Part shown: positions 1 to 12,200 of the stretch, one piece after another
Position numbering within the stretch: the first letter of the stretch is position 1
How the letters are laid out: the number at the start of each line of letters is the position of its first letter
Assembly: GCA_030549495.1 (NCBI GenBank)
Contig: JAUIRK010001052.1
Coordinates: 2,480,001-2,544,000 of the forward strand
Source: Nectonema munidae
Taxonomy: Eukaryota; Nematomorpha; Nectonematoida; Nectonematidae
Length of the DNA: 64,000 bases
Direction: 5' to 3'
Program-made: the position numbers and the translations under genes
Notes under the pieces: model-generated
The model's input: the letters and a program-made list of their open reading frames with translations, nothing else
What the model was told of the DNA's origin: nothing
Database searches by the model: none

Positions 1-11
1 GAGAGACGCAC

Positions 12-221
12 TCACTTTTTGGTTTCGTTTCTGAAGCTATCTAACGAAGAGCAACTTGTCTGCCGAAATATCGACGGGTTCAGCACCACGGAAGACACGT
101 TGAAGAGCTTGTACCATCCGATAACGATGTTGGGAAGTAAATCGAGTTTGTCCAACGAAATCTGGCATAGTCCCATGAACATCTTTTTCTCCACTCTAGA
201 AAGAATTCCCCAAACAGTTAT
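12..221 (-). CDS. Rim: RIM last exon: C-terminal half of C2B and stop
   Basis: The acceptor is a TTTTCTTACAG at 222-224 on the minus strand. Translation opens ITVWG, matching the VIVWGDYGR strand of the vertebrate RIM C2B domain, and continues with MFMGLCQISLDKLDL and VIGWYKLF, the most conserved part of RIM C2B. It ends with the RIM-type tail (SSLDSF) and a stop at 12-14. The phase is 0, joining the CAA codon that ends the 2740-2879 exon. RIM C2B lacks the usual calcium-binding aspartates and none are seen here. It probably binds liprin-alpha and membrane PIP2 as in other RIMs (family knowledge). Confidence 0.96.
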   Translation of the reverse strand: MTVWGILSRVEKKMFMGLCQISLDKLDLLPNIVIGWYKLFNVSSVVLNPSIFRQTSCSSLDSFRNETKK

Positions 222-3200
222 CTGTAAGAAAATATTTCGGTGATTATTTGCATGTCTCAGAAAAATAAAAGTGGGACAAGGTACGGTTTATTTATTAGAT
301 CACGAACACTTGAATTTACTATACTTCATAGCATGGATAAAAACGAAAAGGTGGAGAGCTCACTTCAAAAAATCGTAAAGATCCTTTAAGCACCACAAGG
401 TCCAAAGATAAGTTTATTCACTAAAACTGAGTTTTATAATATTCAAGGATGTTGTTAGATTCCAAATTACGACATCTCATTATCAGGGTAAACAATCCGT
501 CAAAAATTTTTTATTTCCAGACGCCATCATATGTTACTGCTAGATCTATCTTGCACTTATGGATATTATTCAAAGATAATTTGGATACAACTAAGGAAAT
601 TTTTTTTGATATACACAGATATAGTTTGTGACATATGTGTCACTATGTTTAAAGAGTCCTTTTCAAGATGAGATGCTTATTCTTCATATTAATAAAAATG
701 GAAAAGCATCGAAAATGAAGCAAAGTTTTGTATTAAAAATTAAAGAATCGAACCATCAAAAGAATTTTGATTTGCATTTCATAACCAAAGTGTTTGAAAA
801 AGTTAATGAAGGAAAATAAGATTTATTGCAAAATAATTTAAAATTGAAAAGAGTTATTTCTGATTTTCTTCAATTTTTTTAAAAAAAATTCATCATATAA
901 TAAATAGTCGAAATATCAAAACATTCAAAATAAGATGCAAAAGTTGCTTTGCATTTTTCTTCCAACGCAAAAAAGCCTTTCTCTCTCATTTCATTATTTT
1001 GTGTTCAGATTGAGCTGTATAAATTATAGCTTATCCAAATCTTATTTTAATCATTAAATAAAAAATTTATCTTAATTAAAGCTAATTGTTTGTGACACGT
1101 GTTACCATAAAGTCCAAAGGAATGATGCACGATAAATTCCAATTTAGAAATAGTTAATTAACACAGCCAGGTCTCCTCGTTCGTTTATTTATTTGCACTC
1201 TCAACCGCAAGAGTGGAGATGAGCATATTCTAATATTTTTTCAGTCTTGCACGTATCCTTTATTTTGAGAGCATTGCAAGATCGCGTTAAAAAACTTTAA
1301 AAGTAGAATGCTTTTAAATTTGTTTCCTAGGTGTAACTCTTTAATGATGGGAATGTGAATTGGGTATTGAAGACAATTTTTTGGGAAAATCTTTTTCACG
1401 ATACCTCATTATTGTCTCAAAATGATTCACTCCGAATACTTTAAATTTTCTATTTTCCAAAATTGAGTGTTATTAGTAGGTCGAACGCCATATTTACATT
1501 GGAATAAAATAATACTATTTGACAAAGTACTCAAGTTATCAGGATTATTTCTTTTGTCATTGATAAACAAAATAAACAAGTCTCCTTAAGTTTCAATTTT
1601 TTAAATTCGATATGCTTGATGAGTGATCTCGCAAAGCATACTTTGAAACGATTTTTTGAGAAAAAGTAAATGCAAATAAATTCTTTGGTCCTGAAAAAGC
1701 TTTAATTCCCATTGTTCTCCTATTTAAAAGGTGATTCAAACTCAATGATTCTTAAGAACAAAATAAAAGAGCTTTTAATCCAACGTATAAAGCTTTGAAC
1801 CGTAATCCTATTTTTGTTTCAACTCGCCCTTAATCTTTCGTTAACAAAGACTTGCCGACTAAACACCCTTCAAGTGATATAATATACTCATTTCTATGTT
1901 CTTGCGGATTCAAGTACATTGGCCAGACAAGTCTGACTGTTAAACAAAGGATAAATGAGCAAATTAGGAAAGTTCTAACCTACAAAACTGGTTACAACAA
2001 TAAATCAATTAATCTGGCTTAACAGCAATAGGTAGACACCCATATCACAACAAGGACTGCTTATTCAAATACAGCATAAACCAATTTGAAATCCTTAAAA
2101 GGTATCTACCTCAAATATCTTGAAATATTTGAATCCTTGTTTGTCAAACAGGAAGCTCCTAATCTCTGTACTCAAAAAGAATTCTTGTAAACTCTTAAGC
2201 TCTTTAAATATTATTCCTAAAAAAAAATATAATAACCATATGTATTCCCTCACATATATTATAACTTTCACGATCTTTTAGTGTATATTAAAATTTTACA
2301 CTGATAATAATAATTACTTAACATCAAGGTATTCTCACATCTCATTATCTACACTCAAAAGTTACAGGTTACATATCCTTATCAATTAACACCAAGTTTC
2401 CTTAAGTAAACCACCCATGCATTTTCTTTACTAGCAAACCCTCATTGCTTAATTAACACCCACTTTCCTTAAGTAAACTTCCTCCGCTTGACGATCAGTT
2501 GAAAAGGACTTATCAAGTCGAAATATCCTATTTTTATGCCATGGTTTCTATATTTTTCGTATATTATTATATATAATGTTTATATAGTTTATTGGTCCCT
2601 ATCTTTTATTTTATTTTATTTTCAACACTAATAACTTTTTTATCCTCATCCATTTAAATTAAATATGACTTGATCTCCAATTAAACAATTTCCTTGGAAA
2701 TTAAAGGCAAAGAAGCCGTTTCATTCGATTTATAGTTACTTGCAAAATTTTCCCTTTGTAGGATTCATTGAAGACGAGCTGTTGTTGGTAAATTGGATCG
2801 AGGCCTTTTCTCACAACGGCAGTTTTGGCTCTTGCAATGCACTTGTTGTGGTTAAGCAGGTAAAGTTTTACATATGACGCTGAAATGAGATACACAAGAT
2901 TTACACAAATCGAAGAAAATACTCGTCATCGAACCTGGCTTAGATTTATAGCAGACGAGACCTCTGGCACGAATGACTTCCACCTCTAGCTTTCCATCTT
3001 GGTCACAGAAGCTGACTTGAATGTCTCCCATGTTTGTAGAAGCAAGGGCTTGTCTGCCAATGATTTGCCCGGGTCCTAAACCTTCCACAAATTGATCGAA
3101 TGGTTCAGAGTCAAATCTTCGAATGCAAACAGAACTCCCAGAAGATCCATGCCCTTGATAACTAAAAGAAACTAAGTTAGTACTGATACTTATCATTTGA

Positions 3201-6200
3201 CTTGACCATTAGTCAACTTTCAAAATTCCCTTCGATACGATAACTACACCCGAGGAAGGAAGCAACGTCCAGCAAAACTTGCAAATGAAAAACCCTTTAA
3301 AATTAAGATGAACTTTAGTGTTTTGGGTGGGCGCGGATCACGAAGATTTTTTATCGCATAAAATAAACGTACAGACAATGCCTATTTAAGAATAAAAAAG
3401 ATCCTGTAGAAATTTTTCTGTTTCTAACCTTTATTTATACGTCAATCACAATCAATCATATGACGAGTAGATGGGCCAATTCTTAGTTAAAAGTCCAATG
3501 TATATGCTCATCGCGGTTTCCTAGTCACAGTGATCGAGAAGTTAATCCGGAGGAAATTTCACGTTTAGAGGAAACTAGTTTCAACGGCCTTTCGAATGAT
3601 CTTTTTCGGATGTAAAACATGCCTCGTTTTTTTTATAGCTATTTAAGCTTGTAGAGTATTGTGGGCTTTATTAAATTGAACTTATTTCATTATTAGCTAC
3701 TGTTAAATGTAAACAAGGTACCTCCCATTTTGAAAAAAAAACTAAAAATGCATCCAACGACAACAGCCAATATTTTTAAATCTGATCACTTAAAAATGTG
3801 TTTTTCTGTATCAAAAAGGCTTTGGAATATCAGCATGCAAGGTAAATTTCTATTTATTCGCCTTGGCTTGATTTATGTATATGAAATTACGCTTAGGTTA
3901 CAATGTAAGCAACTTTAAAGTCTGGAACGAATAACCTTGCTTTTTTTATGGGTCCTTTGCATGATTCTACAATTCTTTGAAAAAATCATTATTCTGTAAG
4001 TAAGATCTTATCATTATTCGTGAAATTATTTGAAAGTTTGTGAACTTATTGCCAAACAGGTTGAGTGCAAGATGATTCATAGAAAAAAAAGAGACTGTTT
4101 TCAAAGATTTGTTTACAAGAAGGAAAAAATTATTTTAAAGATTTAAAAAAGAAAAGAATTGCATCGACCATCTCTGTAAGAACGCCACATGTTTAAAAGC
4201 GGCATTTATAAACAACAGTTCATAACGCGGCCATGACCAATCGATCTTATGATACACTTTATGCTACAACTTCTTAAAGTCACCCTATTTTTTTTATTTA
4301 TTCTCGACTATGAGGTCATGTGTATAATGAAAGATAAGGTCTTCATAGACGCAGTGAGCATGAAATAAAAATTGGTAGCTTATTCTAAAAAGTGACACAT
4401 GTTCACAGACTCCTTTCTGCGTATCACTACGATAAAGGGACAAAAGGAGAATCAATGAAAGGGAATCTTGTTCATCATACCATTTTGCATCTTTTTAAGG
4501 ACTAACTTAAAGTGAAAAGGGACGAACTTAAAGTGAAAATGCTATATATAAGTGTATTTCTCTCTATGTGTAAGAAATTTTAGGAATATAACATTTACAT
4601 GTTGTTATAAAAGGTTCTCATCTTTTAGCTTTTTTGTCTCGTTGATATAGCATTTTTAGCTGTATTTTGTCTTTTTCATTTCTATTTGTTTCCGTCAACT
4701 TTTTTTAAATCTTAGTTTTTCATTTGTTATATTATTTTACTTGTAAATGTCCTATTTTTAATATTTTGATATTTCGACTATTTACATAATGAATTTTTTA
4801 ATTTTTTTTTGGAAAAAAATCAGAAACTAAATCTTTTCAATTTTTTAATTATTTCGCAAATAAATCTTATTTTCCTTCGTTAACTTTTTCAAACACTAAA
4901 TTTATAAATTTTAAATAAATTTAGTTTCTGATTTTTTGAAAAAATTAAAAATATTACATGTCAAATAATATAATATAACAAATGAAAAACTAAAATTAAA
5001 AAAAAGTAAGAGGGAACAAAATTGCAAAAGAAAAAATAGAATTGCAAAAAAACAAAATAGAACTAAAAATGGTAAATATAGGACAAAACAGAGAGCATAA
5101 AGTAAGGTCGCAAATTTATTCTCCAAGTCTGGAGATAGTTTAGAGATCGTTGACAAATGATGTCAACCAAAACTTAGAGGGCAGCAAAAAGTTGACATGA
5201 GGCGTGGTTAAAAAATAACCAAAAATTGGTTGGCATTATTCGTTAACGCTACCCTAGGGTAGGATAAGTTCAATTTTATTAACGTGTTCCCACGTTTCGA
5301 CAAGAAAGATATAAAGTTACTCCTATTAGAAAAAAACATGCTCATTATAATGATTTGTTTAACCTAAGAAACGTAGCGTATAATGGATGAAGTTTTATCA
5401 TCTAAATGTCACAAGGTTTTCCCATTGTTTGAAACCGAAAATATATGTTAGTGGGCTTGAGAATTGACCTATTTCTCCAGAATGAATATATCAAAGTGTC
5501 TGATCAAAAATTGCAATGTTGCTGCCAGATGTGGAATTTACACAGATAGATTTTTTTTACAAATCACCAGCTTGCTGTTTGGTAAAATCAAATTACTCAA
5601 TCTTGTCTGGTTTTCTCGAATGAAGCGAGTTAAATGATTATCAAAGGATGTCAAATATAACATATACTTAATCGTTTAAATAGTTATTTTATTCAACTAT
5701 ACATTGAGATAGCTAGCTAGACACTGGTTAATCAGTCCTTCGGTAAATTAAAAGTTTTGACATTCGTATATTGGGGTGCACATGTGAACAAACTTTCAAA
5801 AACTAGTAATAAATAAAAACGAAGAACAGATATATTTTAAAATAGCATAATAGAATGCTTATTTGCCATACAGATTCCACCCACCATTAAATACATTGTC
5901 CAATGGTGAATATAAATTAGAGATGTACGGAATATTCGGCTAGAAGTTTACTATCCGGCATCAGGCTACCAAAATGCGGCCTTACTTTAAATTTTAGCGG
6001 ATAATCCGGCCGGACAACTTATGTTAAATGACCATTATTTTGAGCAATAATACACAGATACAATTTTTTATAAAACTATCTTTAACTTCACTATATTTCT
6101 TTCTATTTTTCTAAAAATTATAAAGCTTTCATGTCAAATATTTTTTTATCTAGTACCTACCAGAGCTCAGCGGGGAGTAAAATTTTAGATTGGGTGGGAC

Positions 6201-9200
6201 AGATGCTGACCCCGCGGGGAACAATTTTTTCAATGATGAAATATAAAAGTATTTCATGAAACAAAAAGATGAAATAAACTTTTTTATTTATGCTAATTTT
6301 TAAATGATTCATTATTTTATCCACAAAAATTAACTCTTCAACTTTTTCTGGATTCAAGCTACTTCGTTTACTGTTTACAATATTTGAAGCGGAACTGAAC
6401 AATCCTTCTGAATGAGAATGAGCTATTAACCCTTATCCTAGTGTTTGTTACATTTTGTAACATTTTAATTTTAAAGAAAATCATGACTTAGATTTTTTTT
6501 TATTAGATAAAACTTTATGAGCATCTATAATTAAAATATCTTTTTGTTATAAATAAAAAAAATCAATAAATTATTGCCTCATTTTTTCTATTTTAAAGAT
6601 TTTTGCAGCACTTCTTTTTTATATTATTTTTGTTTTTTAAAGATTTTCTTTTTTTTTATTTATTTTTGCTCCTCCTTATTGTTTTTATAATAAAATGGAG
6701 TCTAGAAGGCTTTTGCACAAAACAGGATTAAAATTCTTACTTCTTTCTAATAAAAAAGAAGAAAGTGAAGAATCTAACACAATACAAAATGTAGAAAATG
6801 GAGATAGTGAAGAATTTTTTTATGACAAAAATATTTATTCAGAAGAAACATCTGATCATTATCTTGATGAAAATTATTGTGGGGATAAAAGTGTCGAGGA
6901 AAACTCATATTCTGATTTGGAAGAATTGTATGAAGAGAATGAATGTTCTTCTAACACTGACAATGACACCGAAGCTAGTGATTCTTCTAATGCTGAAATT
7001 GAACCCGAAAAGTTTAATGCTAATGGAATAAATTTTTCTATGCAATCGTTTGATGGTAGAAGAAGAGCTAGAAATATTGTTGTAAAACAAAAAAAAAAGC
7101 ATCAATGACTTCAATTCTGATTCCTTGTTTGAACTTTTTTTTGATCAATCAATTTTTTATATAATTCAGATGTATACCAACCGTAAGGTATCTGATATAA
7201 AGAGATTTGCTAAAAATCAATATTTTTACTTGAAATTTTTTTCACTCGATGAAATAAAAGCTGGCTTAGCCTTGATAATCAGAGCTGGTTTGGACAGAGA
7301 CAACTTCACTTCTCTCCAGGAATTATGGAAACCGTTTGAAGGTAGACCTTTTTATAGAGTAGTCATGGGGTTGCAAAGATTTCAATTTTTTTTACGAACT
7401 GTTAGATTTGATAATTTCAGAAGTCGAAAGGAAAGAGTGAAAAATGATAGAATCACGGTGGTAAGAGAGATATGGGATATCTTCAATAATAATCTGGCAA
7501 AGTATTTTGAACCTTCCGAGACACTTACTGTTGATGAACAGTTGTTGGGTTATAGAGGTAAAGTTCCTGGACGCACGTATATTCCTTCTAAGCCAAGAAA
7601 GTATGGATTAAAAATATTTTGGATCTGTGATGCAGAAAATGGTTATGCATTGAAAGGAAAAGTGTATCAAGGCAAAGAAAATGGCGTAGTACATAGGGGT
7701 CTGGGTAAAGACGTTGTTCTAGAATTGTCAGAACCGTTTTATGATACTGGTCGCGATGTTGTCACCGATAACTTTTTTACCTCTCACGAACTTGCAAAGT
7801 GTCTTTTAGAACATAATCAAACTTTACTTGGCACAATTAGAAGTCATCGACGAGAAGTACCTAAAATTATGAAAAATAAAAAAAGACTGCTTTATTCGTC
7901 TATTTTTTGCATGATCACGAGAACAAAATAATTTTGGTGTCATATATCGCTAAGAAAAATAAAAATGTTATCTTGCTCAGTTCATCACACAATGGAGAAG
8001 AAGTAGTAAACGAAAAAGAGATGCGCCCTACATTGATTCTTGATTATAATTATGGTAAAAAAGGAGTAGACCAACTTGACCAAAATCTTGAAGAATTTAC
8101 ATGTCGAAGAAAAACAAACAGATGGCCTCTTTTATTTTTATTTAATATGATTGACGTAGCAGTAAACAACTCATTTATATTATCAAAAAATGAGGGCTGT
8201 TTTCAAACCAGAAGAGATTTCATGAAAAACTTGACCATAAATCTATCTAAAGCTTCTGTTGATTACAGGTATAAAAATAACAAAAAGCTTTCCTCGAAAA
8301 ATTTAGAGGCTGCGAAACTTTTTGGTATAATTGAAAAAAATATAAAAATGTGCAGAGAAAATAAAAAAGTAGGAAGATGCTTCTTATGCCGAAAATGTGC
8401 TCGTTCAAAATGTGACAACTGTTCTCAGTTTGTTTGTACGCTACATAAAAGATGCGCTAAAAAAATAATTTGTGATTCATGCTCATAATTTTTATTTAAA
8501 TAAAGCTTTTAAAATTGATCTATTTTGACGGTTTTTAGTTTCTATAGAAATAAGTAGGAATAAATTTTGATACAAAAAACATTTTATAGATTAAAAGTAT
8601 ATGTTACAAAATGTAACAAACACTAGCTTTAGGACGTTTTTTTCACCACATTTATAAGGGTTAAGATATAATTCTTAAAATATATATTTCGATAGTATTT
8701 TGTACTTTGAAATTTTTTAAAACCTATTTGCAAAGCCTTATAAGACTATTATAATAATAATTAAAAATATTAGATCGGAGTAAAAGGAGAGGCCATTTTG
8801 GAAGAAAGAAGAATCAAGAAAAGGAAAAGAATCTGAAACGAGCCCCGATTTTTTTTCGACGACGCACTGAATAGTGAAAAAATAGCGATTTCCATAAAGT
8901 ATAGGGGCGCATCGATTAGTGGAACCGTATGATACGAAATAAATTTCGATTTCATGAAACCGAACCTAAAATTTTTTTCAGTATTATTTCATATTATTGA
9001 AATCATGTCGAAAAGTAAATAATGTACATATTTACAAAGAGATAATGAAGATAATAAAGACTGAGTAAATAATGTATATATTTGTAGAAAATGGACGATC
9101 AAATTTTCTATCAATTCTCCGATAACAGGGAGTCACTCTCCCCTCGGGGAACATCGGGGTCCCCGCTCTGCTCTTGTATCTACCAATTCAAAATAAATAT

Positions 9201-12200
9201 ACTCCAAATGTTAATTAACTTGAAAATAAAAAAATGTGTTAAATTTTTTTTCTAAATCAATTCATATTAAATTTTGAGATTAAAATTGTTTACTTTTTCA
9301 CAAGTAAGAAAATATTTAAAATTTGAATAAATTTTTGAAACATTTCAAAATAAAATACTGATAAAAATTAAAAATCAAACTTTGAAAATTTTAATGATGT
9401 TTTTTAAATTGATATATAATAGTATTTTTATCCTCTTATTTAAAATGATTGTATTCGTTGTGTAAAATTAAAACTTTTAAAAGATTTTACAAAATGAAAT
9501 AAAGCTTAAATTTTAAAGAATAAAAACAGAAATAAAAATCTCAAAAAATCAACTCCTTTCTTTAGGAAAAATATGAACTCTAATTACAAAAATAAAGTGA
9601 TTTCAAAAATAAACATTTGTTTCATACCCACTCTGTAAATATTTCCAATTTACAAGTTTTTCTACTTTTTTAAAAAGATTTTTTTAATTTTTTTCTGAAA
9701 TTTAAATAAATGCACCTAGATTATAGTTTTTCTTTAATAATAAAATCGTTAAACAAAATAATTATGTGCATTTTTAAATTTAATATACGTTCGGATATCG
9801 GATAAATTTGATAGGATATCCAAATCCTGTTCTTTTCAAAAGCTTTAATACGATCTTTATTGTGTGTTTAATAAAATTAAAAAATTTAGGTGAGCACCTG
9901 ATTAAACTCGTTTCGGAGCCATCATCATAGGAATCTTTGCTGGCTTGTTTCAGTAAGACCATTTTTGCTAGATTATCCCCGGATGAGGGTACTTCTTCTC
10001 CTTTAACGTTCCTTTTACTCTTACTCGTGCTAGATGAAATAGATAGTTTCTTTACATCTAGAAGAAAAAAGAAAATGCACACGATTGCAACAAAATATTC
10101 TTTTCCTTACCTTCTGACAATGAGTTTCGAAATTTGCCAAGTTTAACAATATCGTTCATTTTTTCTCCTAAACTCTTCTTTTTAGGATTTTTTTTAGTAT
10201 CCTTACTCAAAGCAGGTTTTTCTTCAACTGAAAGTTCAACCTGAAATTGGCATCCTTCGTCTGGAATGTTTTCACTTTCTTTCGAATCTTTTAAAAACGA
10301 ACTATTATTTTCATTGAGTGATCTGTTATAAAAAAATATATACACTAAATCAATGCACATTTACCTAATATTAAATAATTGCCTTTTTGATAAACAATTT
10401 TCATGAGTTTAGGTGAAATAAATTTGTTTTATATGCTGATTATCGCATTAATGCCCACTATATGAAAAATATTTCAAATGTCATAAGATCTTAATGTAGA
10501 TGAAGTTTTAACTTTAGAAATACAATAATTAGTTTAAATTTTATTTTGATGACATGTTCCTCTATGGAAACAATGGGCACATGTATGAAAAATGTTTTAT
10601 AGCTATCAAAATATTCTGATAGAAGCCATTATTTTATATTGTGTATAATTTTACTATATATTACGTGAAAATTTTTATGAGAAATCAGCGATGACTAGAT
10701 TTATGTTTATACCCTATTTCGAGGCAGCTCATATTCTCTTTTCACTCATTTTACAGTTTCATTTTTTAACTTACTACACAGTGTGTTCATAATTAGCTCA
10801 AAATTTTGTTCTGCTTTGAAAACTTGCACAATTTCGAAACATGTGTGATAAAGATGAATCTGGAGCAAGTGAATCTCAAAGGAGTTTCTCTTTACTCACT
10901 CTTTATGAGGCTCTCCATTGGCAGGATTTTGAATCGGTAGAAATTATTTTTTACTTAGAATGCTAGCTGATCTCTACAGGTTGGATGGAGTTTGATGCCA
11001 TAAAATGCATCCTTCATATCCCATTTTAAAGCGTATCGGTACTTGGAAGGAATGATGCTAATTTCCTTAGTTGCGGCAAGGGCACATGTTTCTTCTTTGA
11101 AGAAGTGTTTGGAGAAGGAAAAGGAAGCGATAAATCTGATTTCGTCATTCTTTTTAGGTACTAGGAATATAGGCGAGATAGATGACTTTGGGATTTACAC
11201 ACGTTTCAATGATTTGATCCTTGAGAAGGATAGGAATAACTCTTCTTTGTTTTTAGGTTTAGTCTTGCTTGAGATGTCGCAGACTGTGCTTACACGTCTG
11301 ATGAGACTTCTTCTGGCATCGAGGAGATTGAGATTCTGTGCCGTTTCTTCTATTATTGTAGCTTTGTCATCGGAATCTTGATCTTCTTCGGTGTCGCTAG
11401 ATGGAGCGATAGGTTTAGCCTCCTTGCTAATGGCCTTTCTATTCTTTCTACTTTCCATCGTAGGCGATTCGGTAGTTGGTGACTCTGATAAAATATTTGC
11501 GAACACTGTTCGTCAGGTATGAGGAATGAAGAGGTTCTTTTTAATTAAGTACTGTAAGTTTACTTGCATTTTTGAACCAATTTCACTCGTGTTGGGCAAC
11601 TTTTTAACCATTTCGACAAACTCTTCTGGGGTCAATTCCACTCATTGTCGTCGTCGTCTTCTTTGTATTCGTCGATTCCGAGTTCTTTAACAATGTTGCC
11701 CAGTATATCTTCTTCGCTTTCGCATATTTCTGGAAGGATAGGCATTTCTTCGTTATCAATGGCCTCTTCAATATCTTCAATACCTGGCCAGTGTTGAGCA
11801 GGTTCTACTTCTAAGCTGTCTTCGCTCTCCAACTATTCGACAGCTTCTCTGAGAGGAGTCGAAGTCACCGTAGGCTGAGGTTCGTTCAGGAAGTCGAGAA
11901 TAGGAGTTTGTGATGATGAGTTCGAATCATCACTACTCTACTCCTCGGAGCTTTATGAGTTAGTGCTAGTGAAAATGTAAGTATTGTAGTTTTATCCACA
12001 GAAGCTGGAGATAGATTTTTAACAGATTTGAAAGTAGAAGATCAAAATCATGTGATAATAAACTCGCCAAATTATGTTTTAGACAAATTGCAAGTTTTTG
12101 TAACATCGAATTTCCATGAGGAACTTTTACTTACATCTAAAAAAAAACTCACGCAAACGATTCCTATTTGTAGATAAAACCTGTAAAGAATGAAAATTTG

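Larger units (their letters stand above)
222..2739 (-). other. RIM intron (2.5 kb) between the last two C2B exons
   Basis: AT-rich intron with no host coding signal. It carries a repeat copy at about 786-935 that is inverted with respect to 4741-4895, and a Penelope-like GIY-YIG remnant at about 1872-2190 followed by a 28-bp direct duplication (2384-2411 and 2451-2478). The short reading frames at 449-819 look like part of the repeat, not host exons. Confidence 0.85.
6161..9176 (-). mobile_element. hAT element, internally deleted, host of a piggyBac insertion
   Basis: The ends are CAGAGCTCAGCGGGGA at the left and CAAGAGCAGAGCGGGGA read inward from the right. They are flanked by TACCTACC (6154-6161, overlapping the first base) and TATCTACC (9177-9184), a 7 of 8 match to the 8-bp duplication hAT elements make. 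Next to the left end, a minus-strand frame (6157-6402) carries FSSASNIVNSKRSSLNPEKV and EELIFV, the C-terminal hAT dimerisation motif. Without the piggyBac insert the element is about 0.8 kb, so most of the transposase is gone. The rest (8665-9130) has a short unrecognised minus-strand frame. Confidence 0.75.
3162..9897 (-). other. RIM intron (6.7 kb) holding nested DNA transposons
   Basis: This intron separates the basic linker from C2B. It holds a long imperfect inverted repeat (about 4640-5100), a hAT-type terminus at 5918-5939, and a hAT element (6161-9176) interrupted by a piggyBac element (6430-8660). Stretches 3162-4640, 5100-5917 and 9185-9897 show no supportable gene. A short tandem copy of CTTAAAGTGAAAA lies at about 4505-4540. 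Confidence 0.9.

Noticed and set aside
4911-5156. 81-codon minus-strand frame rich in Phe and Leu, looking like a membrane protein
   Set aside because: It reads A-rich inverted-repeat sequence; hydrophobicity comes from T-rich codons.
6905-7114. Minus-strand frame opposite the piggyBac N-terminal region
   Set aside because: It is the antisense shadow of the acidic transposase N-terminus.
11299-11330. CTGATGAG as a hammerhead ribozyme core
   Set aside because: No GAAA box or fitting stems follow at the required distance.
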